From: Scilla litardierei
Taxonomy: Eukaryota > Streptophyta > Magnoliopsida > Asparagales > Asparagaceae
Assembly: GCA_030789695.1 (NCBI GenBank)
Contig: CM061135.1
Coordinates: 113,158,301-113,222,300, forward strand
Length of the DNA: 64,000 bases
Reading direction: 5' to 3'
Positions 45,746-56,083 of this stretch are shown here, piece by piece. Numbering within the stretch: the first letter of the stretch is position 1; the number at the start of each line of letters is the position of its first letter. The translations under genes and the position numbers were made by a program. The notes under the pieces are model-generated. The model was not told the DNA's origin, made no database searches, and worked only from the letters and a program-made list of their open reading frames with translations.

Positions 45746-45939
45746 AAACTTCATTAAAACGTTAGTCCCGTATGAACTAGTCGGCACTGTGGTTAGCCCC
45801 GTATGGGCTAATCGACACATTCGAGTTTGACCAATGCCCTTTGTCACCCCGTATGGGTCAGTAGGCAAGTTTGCAATCGACACAAGCCTTCTGCCAGATT
45901 GGTCGACCAAAAACACAAAATTGGTCGACCAATTTTTTC

Positions 45940-46640
45940 AGACTGCAACTTCTTCCCGGCCAGGGCCTCTGCCCTGGCCGGTGCTTGGCCAAGGGCCGGC
46001 CAGGGCCTTTGCCCTGGCCGGCCAGGGGCCCTGGCCCCCTCGGCCAGGGCCGGCCAGGCCCTGGCCTCTGCCAGGGCCGGCCGGCCAGGCCACTGGCCGG
46101 GGCCAGGGCTCCTGCCCTGGCCTCGGCCAGGCCCTGGCCTGAGGCCAGGGTGCCGCCCTGGCCTGAGGCCAGGGCGCCGCCCTGGCCTCTGCCAGGGCGC
46201 CGCCCTGGCCTCTGCCAGGGCGCCGCCCTGGCCTCTGCCAGGGCGGCCTGGCCGCTGGCCGGGGCCAGGGCTCCTGCCCTGGCCTCGGCCAGGCCCTGGC
46301 CTGAGGCCAGGGCGCCGCCCTGGCCTCTGCCAGGGCGGCCTGGCCGCTGGCCGGGGCCAGGGCTCCTGCCCTGGCCTCGGCCAGGCCCTGGCCTGAGGCC
46401 AGGGCGCCGGCCCTGGCCTCTGCCAGGGCCGGCAGGCCGGCCAGGGCCGGCTCTGGCCACTGCCAGGGCCGGCCTGGCTGGCAGGCCTTGGCCAAGGCCG
46501 GCCACTGCCGGCCTGGCCATGGCCGGCCATTTCCGGCCTGGCCATGGCCGGCCATGGCTTGGCCATGGCCGGTCATGGCCAAGGCCATTCGGCGTTGGCC
46601 GGCCATGGCCCTTTTGGCCATGGCCGACCACCCCCTTTGA
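45940..46640. repeat. GC-rich GGCC-palindromic array in Copia-B leader
   Basis: This is about 700 bp of nearly pure G/C built from GGCCAGGGC and GCCCTGGCC words. A 23-bp unit is repeated three times in tandem at about 46175-46245, and an approximately 92-bp unit is duplicated at about 46243-46430. Up to six overlapping ORFs (to 323 residues, Pro/Gly/Arg/Ala-rich, both strands) are artefacts of composition. In the RNA this would be a very stable leader structure. Confidence 0.85.
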
Positions 46641-46944
46641 ATGGGGTTGCCGTACTTATTCCTCCCCCTTGATGGGGTGGTCGCCGGTGGTTATTGGCCG
46701 TAGCCAACCCCCTCCGCTTGAGGAGAGGGGGTGCATGGCCTTCATAGCCCATTTGGCCATGGTGCACATGCACCAAATTTCCTCTTACCCAATGGAAGTA
46801 ACTACCATCATCTTCCTCGATGAAGCACCCGTTCGTCGATGAAGCACCCGTTCGTCGAGAAATTAGTTATTTCCTAATGGCCGTGTGCCAAAAATGAAAA
46901 ATAACACACTACGTGAACGGTCGGTTCTTCCCGTCACGGAGAGT

Positions 46945-47044
46945 TCCTACCATATCCGTAATGATAGGAGACCCTAACGTGAAAAGAACAACCGCTGCGT
47001 TCTCTCCGTCACGAAGCGTTCCTACTATATCCGTAATAGTAGGA
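46945..47044 (-). ncRNA. Twin stem-loops next to the Copia-B primer site
   Basis: Hairpin 1 (46945-46969) has arms TCCTACCAT/ATGATAGGA, fully pairable in the RNA with one G-U, loop ATCCGTA. Hairpin 2 (47020-47044) has arms TCCTACTAT/ATAGTAGGA, a perfect 9-bp stem with the same loop. Spacing is 75 bp as in Copia-A. Confidence 0.68.
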
Positions 47045-47118
47045 GACCCATTCGTGAAAAAGACAACGACTCGTTCATAGTTTCGACGGGGCGGTGGTTT
47101 GACCGGGGCGAACCCATA

Positions 47119-47133
47119 TGGCTCCGATACCAA
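47119..47133 (-). promoter_or_regulatory. Copia-B primer binding site
   Basis: The minus strand reads TTGGTATCGGAGCCA directly after the 5' LTR, the initiator Met tRNA type with the CGG variant. Confidence 0.85.
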
Positions 47134-47740
47134 TGTAGGATCCTGTCCAAAACAGAGTTAGGATCGATAATATGAAGTGTAGACTTACGCTTGCGTACGC
47201 TGCACGGTAGTCTACGAACTTCGCCTTCGGATTCGCCACGACGGATCGAGTCTACTCACGAACGGAGTAAGGCTACTAAATCCACAATCTAAATCTCTAT
47301 TTTAGATTAAGAACTTGGATGGAGGGAGAGGAAATATTTCTGCAGAGCTTCGCTATGAAGAAGATGCATGCATGAATTTCATGCAAATGTGTAAGGAAAA
47401 TGGCTACCCTTGGGTCTTATTTATAGCCCCAAAGGTAGTTATTTTAGGGTAAGTTGTTCCTTTGGAACAACTTAATTAAGGTGTACCATGATGCATGGCA
47501 CATTATAAGCTTAAGTTGTACCATATGCATGGTACAACATAAGCTTAAGATATTCCCCCTTTATTAGCCATATGTCGCATGCATTTATGCATATATAATG
47601 CGACTTTCTCACTCATACAGAGATCCTCTCCGCAAGGGAACAGATTCCCTTTGCACATGACTTCGTGTGCGCGACGTTCGAGGTCCGTATTCCCTCGTAC
47701 ATCCCCCACAAGGGTGTACAAACGTCTTCCATATCCAACA
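47134..47740 (-). repeat. Copia-B 5' LTR
   Basis: 607 bp, differing from 39771-40377 at two positions that I can see (near 47431 and 47609). TATA box near 47426-47437. Confidence 0.94.
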
Positions 47741-48540
47741 CTGGGGTCGATTGTTGGCCGGGCAGCAGGCCTCTTGAATTGTGCAGTTTGAGTAGGTCGA
47801 AGGTTTCCCCTAGGCGGCTCCGATGGACGCCTACTCCCTCCAATCTGAAGTGCCTTATTATGCTTCGTAATAAGTTTATGGTTCTTAGCAGCATCCAACA
47901 CTTCCTGAAATGTAGTCGGATTCGCCAAAGACATTGAAGACTGAATGTCCAGGTCTAGTCCCTGGAGAAACTGATAAGCACAGTCTTCGGGATCTCCCAC
48001 CAGATGTGGGGCGAATCGACTAAGCATCGAAAATTATGCCTCGTATTTGTTAACAGTTTGGTTTTCTTGCTCCAGGTTGACGAAACGTTGCTGCAGTTTC
48101 CTCTTGGCTGATTGAGGGAAGTATTAAGCATCGAAATGCTTTTGAAACATGGTCCAGTTGATGGGCTTGATAAGACGAGCTTCTTCAGTGTCCCACCAGT
48201 GCCGGGCATTTCCAGTCAGCTGTTTCTTGGCAACTTCTACCCAGCCTGCCTAGTCGATGCGGGCAAGACTCAGGTCCTCCTCTATGGTTCGGGCCCATTC
48301 TTCTGCTGCTAACAGGCCCTTTCTCCCAAAGAAGCTCTTCGGGTTCATCTCCCGAAATTGCTTCGCTCCGGGCTCAACTCGAGGCGGAGGTGGTGCAGGT
48401 TGTGTAGGTTGCCGACTCTGCTGGATCAGCTGATGTTGGGTCTTCAACATTCCTCTCATTATACTCATGAGTTCATGGAGGTCAGGAGTATCATTCTCGC
48501 TTGTTCCATGACCGTTGCGAGTATTTGGTCTTCCAGCCAT
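47741..48540 (-). pseudogene. gag: Gypsy1 gag, N-terminal part
   Basis: Starts at the ATG at 48538-48540 (MAGRPNTRNG). It has the gag core including WARTIEEDLSLARID, then LVGDPEDCAYQFLQGLDLDI and the basic Pro-rich linker before Copia-B. Three in-frame stops are present; at two of them Gypsy2 has Gln codons (IDQAGW and DAQYFP), so both are C-to-T changes typical of methylated cytosine decay. The 5-bp CTGGG at 47741-47745 is the Copia-B TSD copy. Confidence 0.88.
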
Positions 48541-48670
48541 GCTGCAAAATAAACAAGTTAAACATTTGTATACAAAGTTATTCAAACCATCAGGGCAGTA
48601 ATGATGTTCACACTGCTTCTGAAGTATTTTACAGAGAGGAGTAGGACCTGCATGGACCACAACTAAAACC
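48541..48670 (-). other. Gypsy1 leader with presumed primer site
   Basis: After the LTR the minus strand reads GGTTTTAGTTGTGGTCCATG. Gypsy2 has GGTTTTAGTGGTGGCCCATG at the same place. The conservation fits a primer site region, but neither copy matches the initiator Met tRNA well enough for me to assign the tRNA. Confidence 0.45.
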
Positions 48671-50170
48671 TGTCACGCCCTGCTTCCCATTATACTTGGG
48701 GGCGAGGACGTGAGTGGGTCCGCATGTGCTTAAATTAAAGAAGAGGTACCTTTTTTTCTTTCTTCTTTGACTTAAGCACAATAAGTGTAATTAGCGCAGG
48801 CATGTCCCTGCATACGAATATCTCAGAAGCAGCACAAATATTCATTACATTACAATACCAGCGTCCAAAGCAAACACACAAGTAATTAAGGCCTAGCATG
48901 ACCGTACAATCTGCTGAAAGAAAACACGCCTGAAAATAACAATACAAATAATAAACTGAAATATAAATGTCCTGCTCTAGCCTTCTGCGGGGAGGATCTC
49001 AATGTCTTCGTAGCTCTGATCAGCGGGGTCCACGTCTAAAGTGGGACATCAAAGGTAGGGTCCTCGGGGTACTCTGTCTCTGGGCCTAACATATATTTCA
49101 TCACACATTGAAATATATGTGAGCGATAGGCTCGGCAAGATATTTAAAGCAATGAATGAAGAACAACTATAAGGGACAAAAGAGCATTAGTACACAGTTT
49201 ATGAATAATAAGTGCAGAAAAGTAAAGTACGAGCATACATGGGTTTGCAGTTTAAGACAGTTTTAAGTTGAGTATTTGATTATTTATGCTCGTAATAAGT
49301 CCATGTCCAAGTAGGTTATGTTCTCGATACACCCTATCATCGGGGGTTTACCGTGACGCTACTTGCCATTCTAACCTGGAATATGGCCAAGTTGCTTGCC
49401 TTCGTTAGTGTGGTTTTGGAGGTAGCCGTAAGGTGTTCAAGCAACAATTACAGACTCTACTACATGAACCAACCCCACCCAAGTGTACTGTCTAGTCATT
49501 GACCAAGTTTCACCCCATCTGTATTCGATGGTTTCACCCCATCTGTATTCAATGGTTATCACATATGTGTTTGTAACATACTCATTTTTCCCAATTAATT
49601 TAGCTTGTTAACATGCAGATAGTAAAAGCAGTCCAATTAAGTTAAAAGGTAATAAGCCAGGCGAAACATAATATCAGGCTACCAGAATTTGACAAGCACA
49701 TCATATTTAGCACTAAGTTTGAACGGCCAGATTTGCAATTCATTTACTCAAAATACTTGCCTTGACGTGGGTGTGGGTGTCCAGGTGGTGGTGACGTGAG
49801 GCATGTTTTATCTGCGTCACAGATTTGTGATATCAGTCTAATGGTCAACATCCAGTTAAAATATTTGAACTAGCACACTAACATTAACTAATTACTTAAT
49901 TAAACTAACACTATAACGGAGATTTGTTAGCAACTTAAACTAGTGTGATAGCTAACTTAGCTTATTAAACTTACTAGAAAAATTAACAACTTAAACTTTA
50001 TAACTGAACCTTTACTTTTAACTTACTTAATTAAACTTATTAGTTACTAACCCATAAAAATCATTTACTAACCTGTCACCTATATAATAATAACTTTACA
50101 AAACTTTATAAAAACTTTATAAAACTAGACTTATTAACTTATAAATAATAATATAACTTAAATATTTATA

Positions 50171-50242
<72 letters not shown>

Positions 50243-51341
50243 ACCTTATTAATCTCCCACCCCCTTCTCTTTCTCTCTCTCCCTCTGCTGTCTCTCGTCC
50301 CTTTTTCTTTTTTGTTTCGAAGCTGCGTAGGGCGAACGAGCGATGGGCGATCGGAGCGGTCGGATCGGAGGCAGGCGGCGCAGGCGGATCCGGAGCGACG
50401 GCGATCGCATGGCAGCGGCTCCCAGGGGCACGTCGACAGGGTGGATCGCGACGGTGGTTGTCGAGATCGAGCGGCGGGCGATCGAGCTCCGGCGTTGGCG
50501 GAACAACGCAATCGAAGGTGCGGACGGCGGCTTCGGGCTTGGGCGGTTCGAGGTGGCATGCGGATCCGAGGGGTGGTGCGCTGATCGACGGCGGCTTCGA
50601 CACGGGGCGACACGCTTGGGGGATGGGGAGGTGACGTGTGCGATCTAAGATGCGACGGCGGATCTCTGGCAGCTTGGGGGTTGCGTAGGGTTGATATGGG
50701 GTTCCAATTGAATTGTGTTTGTTTTGATTTTTGATTTGTTTCTGGTTGATTTTGATTTTTTGGATTGTAATGGGGTGGATGGCTGATTAGTTGTGTGGAG
50801 GAGGTGGTTGAGATATTGGGTTTTTGATGGTTGCTGTGGTTGTTGGTGGTGGCTGAAGGGGATGATGATGGTGGGATGTGGGATGATGATGCTGGTTGTT
50901 TCTCTGTGTAAGTTGGTTGCTGTTGGTTTCTGTATGTTATTTTAAGAACGATGAGAGGAAGAGAGACAGATTGATGGGAGTGGTTGTGAGGTAGGGGGAG
51001 CTTTGAAAGCAGATGTTGGATCTCACCGATTTCTTTCGGTGGGATTCAATTAGGTAGGGTTAGGGTTAGGTTAAAGTAAATGGTAAGAGTAATTTAGGAA
51101 AAGTAATTTAGTAAAAATAAATTAGTTTAAAAATAATAAGTTATTTAGAAATTAACTCTTAATTTAAAATTAATTAATTACGATTTTAGCAGATTAAAAA
51201 TTACACTACTGTAAAACCAAAAATAACGACACGCTCGCGTCGACTCACGGACGAAAAATCTCGGATGAAAATAACCAAATTAACGAAGTAAAAACATACG
51301 CACACAACAGTCAAACACGACTAGGAAAACAGGCCGTTACA
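48671..51341 (-). repeat. Gypsy1 5' LTR
   Basis: This 2,671-bp LTR has TGTCACGCCC...GTTACA ends. The part 48671-49873 matches the truncated 3' LTR. It contains a TA microsatellite (50178-50238), then a C/T-rich and G/C-rich block (50250-50650) that yields overlapping ORFs (up to 135 residues) on both strands; these look like leader sequence, not genes. Confidence 0.87.
50178..50238. repeat. (TA)n microsatellite in Gypsy1 LTR
   Basis: About 60 bp of alternating TA with one interruption near 50206. Its position upstream of the C/T- and G/C-rich block could make it a TATA-like core promoter for the LTR, but that is uncertain. Confidence 0.85.
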
Positions 51342-51346
51342 TAAGC

Positions 51347-51448
51347 TTTTCTACATATGAAATATTCAACAAAGATCCCTTCATCGAAGCTCGGATCAAA
51401 CTTGTCCAAGTTTCCGTGTGTGATTTTGATAAAACATTTTGCTCCAAT
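51347..51448 (-). pseudogene. pol: Old Sirevirus integrase C-terminal fragment
   Basis: The minus strand continues the linker cut at 37205 and matches the young Sirevirus near 10380-10490 (region of [14 protein letters not shown]). It is cut off at 51448 by another gypsy LTR. Confidence 0.8.
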
Positions 51449-52675
51449 GTCACGCCACGTTTCCCATTATACAAGGGAGTCAGGAAACGAGCGGGTCCGT
51501 AGTGTGTTTAAAACAAGTAGGAGTACTTTTTTTCTTCCTTCTTGGTTTAAACACACTAACTGTCTGTGTAAAAAATGCAGGTTCTTGCATGCCTTTAAGA
51601 AACAGAGTGGATACATTATTACAATTCAAGTGTATAGAATAAAGATACAATAATAGGCCTAGCATGGCTAAACAACATCAAACAAAATTACATTTATTCA
51701 AATGAAAGAGCTGACACGAAGGTAAATAAAACGCCACAGTCTTCTGTGGGCTGGAACTCAAGGAAATCTTCGAGCACTGGCTCGATCTCTGCAGTAGTTG
51801 GTCGTCCCGAAATACAACTCCAGAAACAATGTAGTTTTACCGCAAGCACACGGTCTAATGGCAAGCGGATATCGATCACGAGGAGGAACTAATGACGGTA
51901 ATCTATATGATTTACTAAGCTATTTGTGAAAAATTAGTTTTGAAAGAGTTGATGTCACATTCATTCAAGTATCGATGTAAATTCAATATATAGAAATGTC
52001 TAGGGCTTGGGAATCCCCACTATAGATCTCAAGTAATCAATGCAAATTATGAATCTCCTCAATCTTACTAAACTTGGGTTTAAGGTAAACTTGTCGTAAC
52101 TAAATAGAGTAACAACGCACGCTCTCGTGCTACGCAAGTCTATAGCAATCTAAACTAGAACCTCACTCTCGCGCAAGCCTAGTTCAAAATACTAGCATTA
52201 AGATCGAAAATTATATCCAATCCCAACTCAAGCTTGCTCTCTCGCAATTTAAGTTCGGATCTAGATCGTAATAGTTCGTACTCGTTTCACCGTCATGTAA
52301 ACAAATATAAGTATAGAAATATAATAAAGATGCTAGCTTTGGCCGATCTCACGTACCAAATCTAGTGAATCTTGATTATAGATCTAAATCGAATAACTAG
52401 AACTTTCCATAGATCAAGATCATCACTCGAGCTCTCAAGATCCAATGGAAATCCCTAGCTATCCGTAGTAATCCAATCACAATCTAACCTTTAGCAATTC
52501 TAGCAACATTGAAATCCAACTAATATCACAAATCTTAATTTAGATCCATAGGGTTCATTCCTTTGCCCTAGAGCAAGGGAATTCCTCACAAATCATCAAA
52601 AAATAATAAGAGAAATAAGATTGACAATAGAATTCATTGCAAAACCCAGACCTAAGAAGCGATATAACATAAAAA
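51449..52675 (-). mobile_element. Partial LTR of a third gypsy element (Gypsy3)
   Basis: Starts TGTCACGCCACGTTTCCCATTATAC, clearly like the Gypsy1 LTR end (TGTCACGCCCTGCTTCCCATTATAC), but diverges after about 100 bp. A minus-strand ORF (51694-51879) ends with an acidic stretch EPVLEDFLEFQPTEDCG at the place where the other two gypsy LTRs have their short ORF. From about 51900 on the sequence is AT-rich with no gene that I recognise. It ends where the Gypsy2 LTR begins. Confidence 0.6.
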
Positions 52676-55506
52676 TGTAAACTAACGACCGGTATTTTAT
52701 AATATGTATTTTGCACGTATTCTATCTTTTGTCTATGATTTTCCGTATCTGTACTGATATGCATATTCGTATTACGTATTCGTATTACTTACATATTTTA
52801 ATTAGATTTATATACTTCTATACGTATTTTAATTAACTATAATTATATGAAAATCTATAATTATAAGAATTCATTAAATAATTATTTTAATTTAAATTCA
52901 AATCTCTTTCCAAATTTAAATGAGATTCCAAATTTAAATAGGAGACTTTTACCCCTTTATAATTGACAATTAAATCTCCTTCTTAATTGTAATTAAACTT
53001 CTTGTTCTTTCCATTTCTTCTTATTTTTAAAACCTTCCCATTTTAACGAAACATTCCAATTTTAACAAACCCTAACTCATTCTAATTTAGCAGCCGCCAT
53101 ATCCTTTTTCTCCTTTTAAATTTTTGTGTGCATGCGAAACCCTAGGGCCTTTAACTCACGCACACCTTCAGCCCTACAAAACAAAACCAATAATAAAAAC
53201 CAATAAAGACCTCTAACAGCCGCACACAAGATCCCCTCACCTCTCCCCTCTCCAAAACAAAACCCTAAGGCCTCTCCCAACTAAAGAAACCCTAGTCCTC
53301 ACCTGCAACCCTCCACCGGCGGCCGTTCCGTCCGACTACAGCCCCCAATCACCCAGCGCAGCCCTCCTCCACAGCTGCACGCCGCTGCAACCCTCCATCA
53401 TGCGCAACGCTATCTCCCCGGCACCTGCAACGACCCCCGATCCCCTTTCGACTGCATTGTGCAACACCACCCAACGCCTAGTCCGACTACAACACCCACC
53501 ATCCGACCCCTGTCCGCACCCCCTTCCCTTCTGACCCCGCACCCTCCCATTTTTGACTGCCGCATAAACTCCGACCTAGGAAACCAGCCAGCATCCTCCC
53601 TCCGGCCACCTGTAGATGAATCCCATCCCAGTCCGACTGCATTCCTCCCTAAGGCCATCTCGACAGCGCCGCACGCCCAAGCCCGCAACAACCCAGCGCA
53701 CCACCGCGCTGCTCCACGTCCCACGCCGTCGTAGTCGCCTCCCCGACGTCGAATGCACTACTGCTAGACGTCGTCGCCCACCTACATGCTCACACGAGGC
53801 TACGCTATAACACGTAAGTTAAACCGCATGTCATATTACATATGTATATAATGTAAGCAGTATAAAACTTTAATACATAAAACTTTAACTGTATGTTATA
53901 TAATGTAAGATGGGTTATTATAGTGTAAGCAATATACTATATTACTAGTATAAACTTTAATGCATAACTATATTAAATTAATATGTTAGTCTATATGCAC
54001 TTTAGTTTATATACAGATACGTGTACAGTGATGTTATGTAGGTAATACATGAAATAATGTTAGTATTGGTTAGTTTTATTAATATTAGTTATATATTAAT
54101 ATGCTAATTAGTCTTGGTAGTATAGTCTTGTTAGAATCTGTAAGTTGTTATTTTAATAATTAGTTGTTAAAAGATCAGTAGGTTAGTATTAATATGATGT
54201 TAATATGAATAATGGTAGTAATTAGATGTTTTGCTATTAGTTTGTAAACCGGTTAATAATATTAGCTTATAATAAGATTCTATTAGCGTAAATGGTTAGT
54301 CTTATACGCGAATCTATTTGACACAGATAAATTGCGTCTTCCGCCGCAATCACCAGGACATCCACCATCGCCTCTAGGCAAGTATTTATTGTAAATGAAT
54401 GTTAGGACAAATTGCTTAATCTAATGTTAAAAATTTATTTTGAACATGCTCGTCAACTTAGTAACCAAACTGCATGCTCTTACAATGCATGTTGCAATTG
54501 ATTAAAATGGACATTTCATGTTAATGCTTCTGTGATAAAATAACAACTTTTCTTTGCATGTCATCAATTGAACCAAAATGTAACAGAGGGTAGAACACAA
54601 CCCTCGAAACATAATGAGAACCCATCAATTACAGATGGAAAGGAAACTATTCGATGACTGGTTATGACACTTGGGTAGGGTTGGTCCATAGTAGTAGGGT
54701 TCGTATATGTAGCTTGTCCATCTTACGGCTCTACCTCCATACGACACCAATAGAGGCAAGCATCTTTGCCATTTTCCAGGTTAGGGATGGCAAGAAGCAT
54801 CACGGTAAACCCCTGATGATAGGGTGCATTAAGAACATACTACCAACCCGGACATGGACTTATCACGAGCACAAACAACTGAATACACAATATACAACTG
54901 CTTTACTTTTTGAACTGCAATTCGTATATGCTTGTACTTTACTTTTATGCACTCATTAATCATAAATGTGTACTAACGCTCTTTTGTTCTTTCCCAAGTT
55001 GTTCCTTATTTCATTACTTTAAATATCTTGTCGAGCCATTCACTGACATATATTTCAATGTAATTGTAAAATATATGTTAGGTTCAGAGATTGATTACAT
55101 TGAAGGACCCGCTTCTGAGAATCTCATCTTGGAGGACGATCCTGCTGACCAGAGTTATGAGGACGCTGAGGTCCTCCCTGCAGAAGAATAGAGAGAGCTG
55201 TCTTAGTTCTTTTCATTAGTATTATTTGTAGCTTGCATGTGTGTTTGCATTTCTATAAATTGTACCGCCATGCAAGGCCTAACTACTTTGTGTACTTGTT
55301 TTAAAAACTCTGGAATAAAAGTGAATTAAATATTTATGCTATTCTGATAATATTCGCATGCAAGAAACCTGCCTAACTAAATAAACGCTTATTGTGCTTA
55401 AGTCAAAGAAGAAAGAAATGAATAAAAGTAATTCTTCTTTGCTTTAAGCACATGCAGACCCACTCGCGTCCTCGCTCCCAAGTATTATGGGAAGTGGGGC
55501 ATGACA
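52676..55506 (+). repeat. Gypsy2 5' LTR
   Basis: 2,831 bp, from TGTAA to GTGGGGCATGACA. Contains an A/T-rich first part, a C-rich leader-like block (53160-53810) with an uninterrupted 91-codon frame (53459-53734), an A/T-rich middle and a conserved short ORF (54910-55191). The 3' LTR is truncated at the position corresponding to about 54100. Confidence 0.82.
54910..55191 (+). CDS. Small ORF inside Gypsy2 LTR, homologue of the Gypsy1 LTR ORF
   Basis: The homologous part starts near 55018: HYFKYL, then IYFNVIVKYMLGSEIDYIEG and DPADQSYEDAEVLPAEE. The C-terminal acidic tail is matched codon by codon in Gypsy1 (37508-37699), with mostly synonymous differences. It lies 315 bp from the LTR 3' end and 445 bp before gag. 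The upstream Cys/Leu-rich part is probably not coding. Function unknown. Confidence 0.55.
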   Translation: MNCNSYMLVLYFYALINHKCVLTLFCSFPSCSLFHYFKYLVEPFTDIYFNVIVKYMLGSEIDYIEGPASENLILEDDPADQSYEDAEVLPAEE

Positions 55507-55636
55507 GGTTTTAGTGGTGGCCCATGCATGTCCTCTCTTGCATTCATCAAAATAATTCAGAACTGTGTAAATATCATCAGTAACCAGATCATTTTGAATA
55601 ACTTAGCACACAAATATTTACCTTGTTTTTTGCAGC

Positions 55637-56083
55637 ATGGCAAGAAGACCGCATACTCGTAACGGATACGGAGCCATCGGAAGTGGTGTTTCTGACATTC
55701 ATGAACTCATGGGAGTCATGAGAGGCATGTTGGAGATCCAACAACAGCTGATTCAGCAAGGACAACAAGCTGTGCCACCTGCACCACCGCCTCCTCGAGT
55801 AGAGCCTAGAGCCAAGAAATTTCGGGAGCTGAACCCGAAGAGCTTCTCCAGGAAAGAAGGGTCATTAGAAGCTGAAGAATGGGCCCGAAGTACAGAAGAC
55901 GATCTCAGTATTTCCCGTATTGATCAAGCAGGATGGGTCAAAGTCACCAAGAAGCAACTGACTGGGAATGCACAAAACTGGTGGGACAGAGAAGAAGCTC
56001 GTCTAGTCAAGCCCATCAACTGGACCATGTTTCGAGAGCGCTTCGACGCTCAATATTTTCCTCGATCAGCTTCTGACATCTGA
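55637..56083 (+). pseudogene. gag: Gypsy2 gag, N-terminal part
   Basis: 148 codons from ATG (MARRPHTRNGYG). It has a Gln/Pro-rich stretch and the gag core motif WARSTEDDLSISRIDQAGW, ending NWWDREEARLVKPINWTMF and FDAQYFPRSA. The frame then runs over the deletion junction into a stop. The zinc knuckle, protease and most of RT are gone. Confidence 0.9.

Larger units (their letters stand above)
39771..47740 (-). mobile_element. Copia-B: Ty1/copia element related to Copia-A
   Basis: This 7,970-bp minus-strand element has 607-bp LTRs (39771-40377 and 47134-47740) and a perfect TSD, CTGGG, at 39766-39770 and 47741-47745. It lies inside Gypsy1 gag. Layout follows Copia-A: leader with GC-rich array, gag, pol, 1-kb 3' non-coding region, PPT. 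The two LTRs show only two differences by eye, but gag-pol has many frameshifts and lacks most of RNase H. It therefore probably moved as a defective RNA. Confidence 0.95.
37211..51341 (-). mobile_element. Gypsy1: Tekay-like Ty3/gypsy element, internally deleted, carrying Copia-B
   Basis: It is bounded by TGTCATGCCC...GGCCGTTACA ends and a perfect TSD, TAAGC, at 37206-37210 and 51342-51346. In element order: 5' LTR (51341-48671), leader (48670-48541), gag (48540-47741, resuming 39770-39462), a putative intron (39461-39374), protease and RT (39373-38412), and a partial 3' LTR (38407-37211). A deletion removed the rest of RT, RNase H, integrase and part of the 3' LTR. The related Gypsy2 keeps a chromodomain, so the family is placed near Tekay/Del chromoviruses. 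Confidence 0.9.

Noticed and set aside
45620..45916. 98-residue minus-strand ORF in the Copia-B leader
   Set aside because: Covers tandem repeats and has no counterpart in Copia-A.
45827..46842. Overlapping long ORFs (102-323 residues) on both strands in the GC-rich array
   Set aside because: Pro/Gly/Arg/Ala-rich translations in all frames of a GGCC repeat; stop codons are rare in such composition. No domain and no shared frame with Copia-A.
50206..50648. ORFs of 85-135 residues in the Gypsy1 5' LTR
   Set aside because: Five overlapping frames in G/C-rich leader sequence; no similarity to the Gypsy2 frame at the same place.
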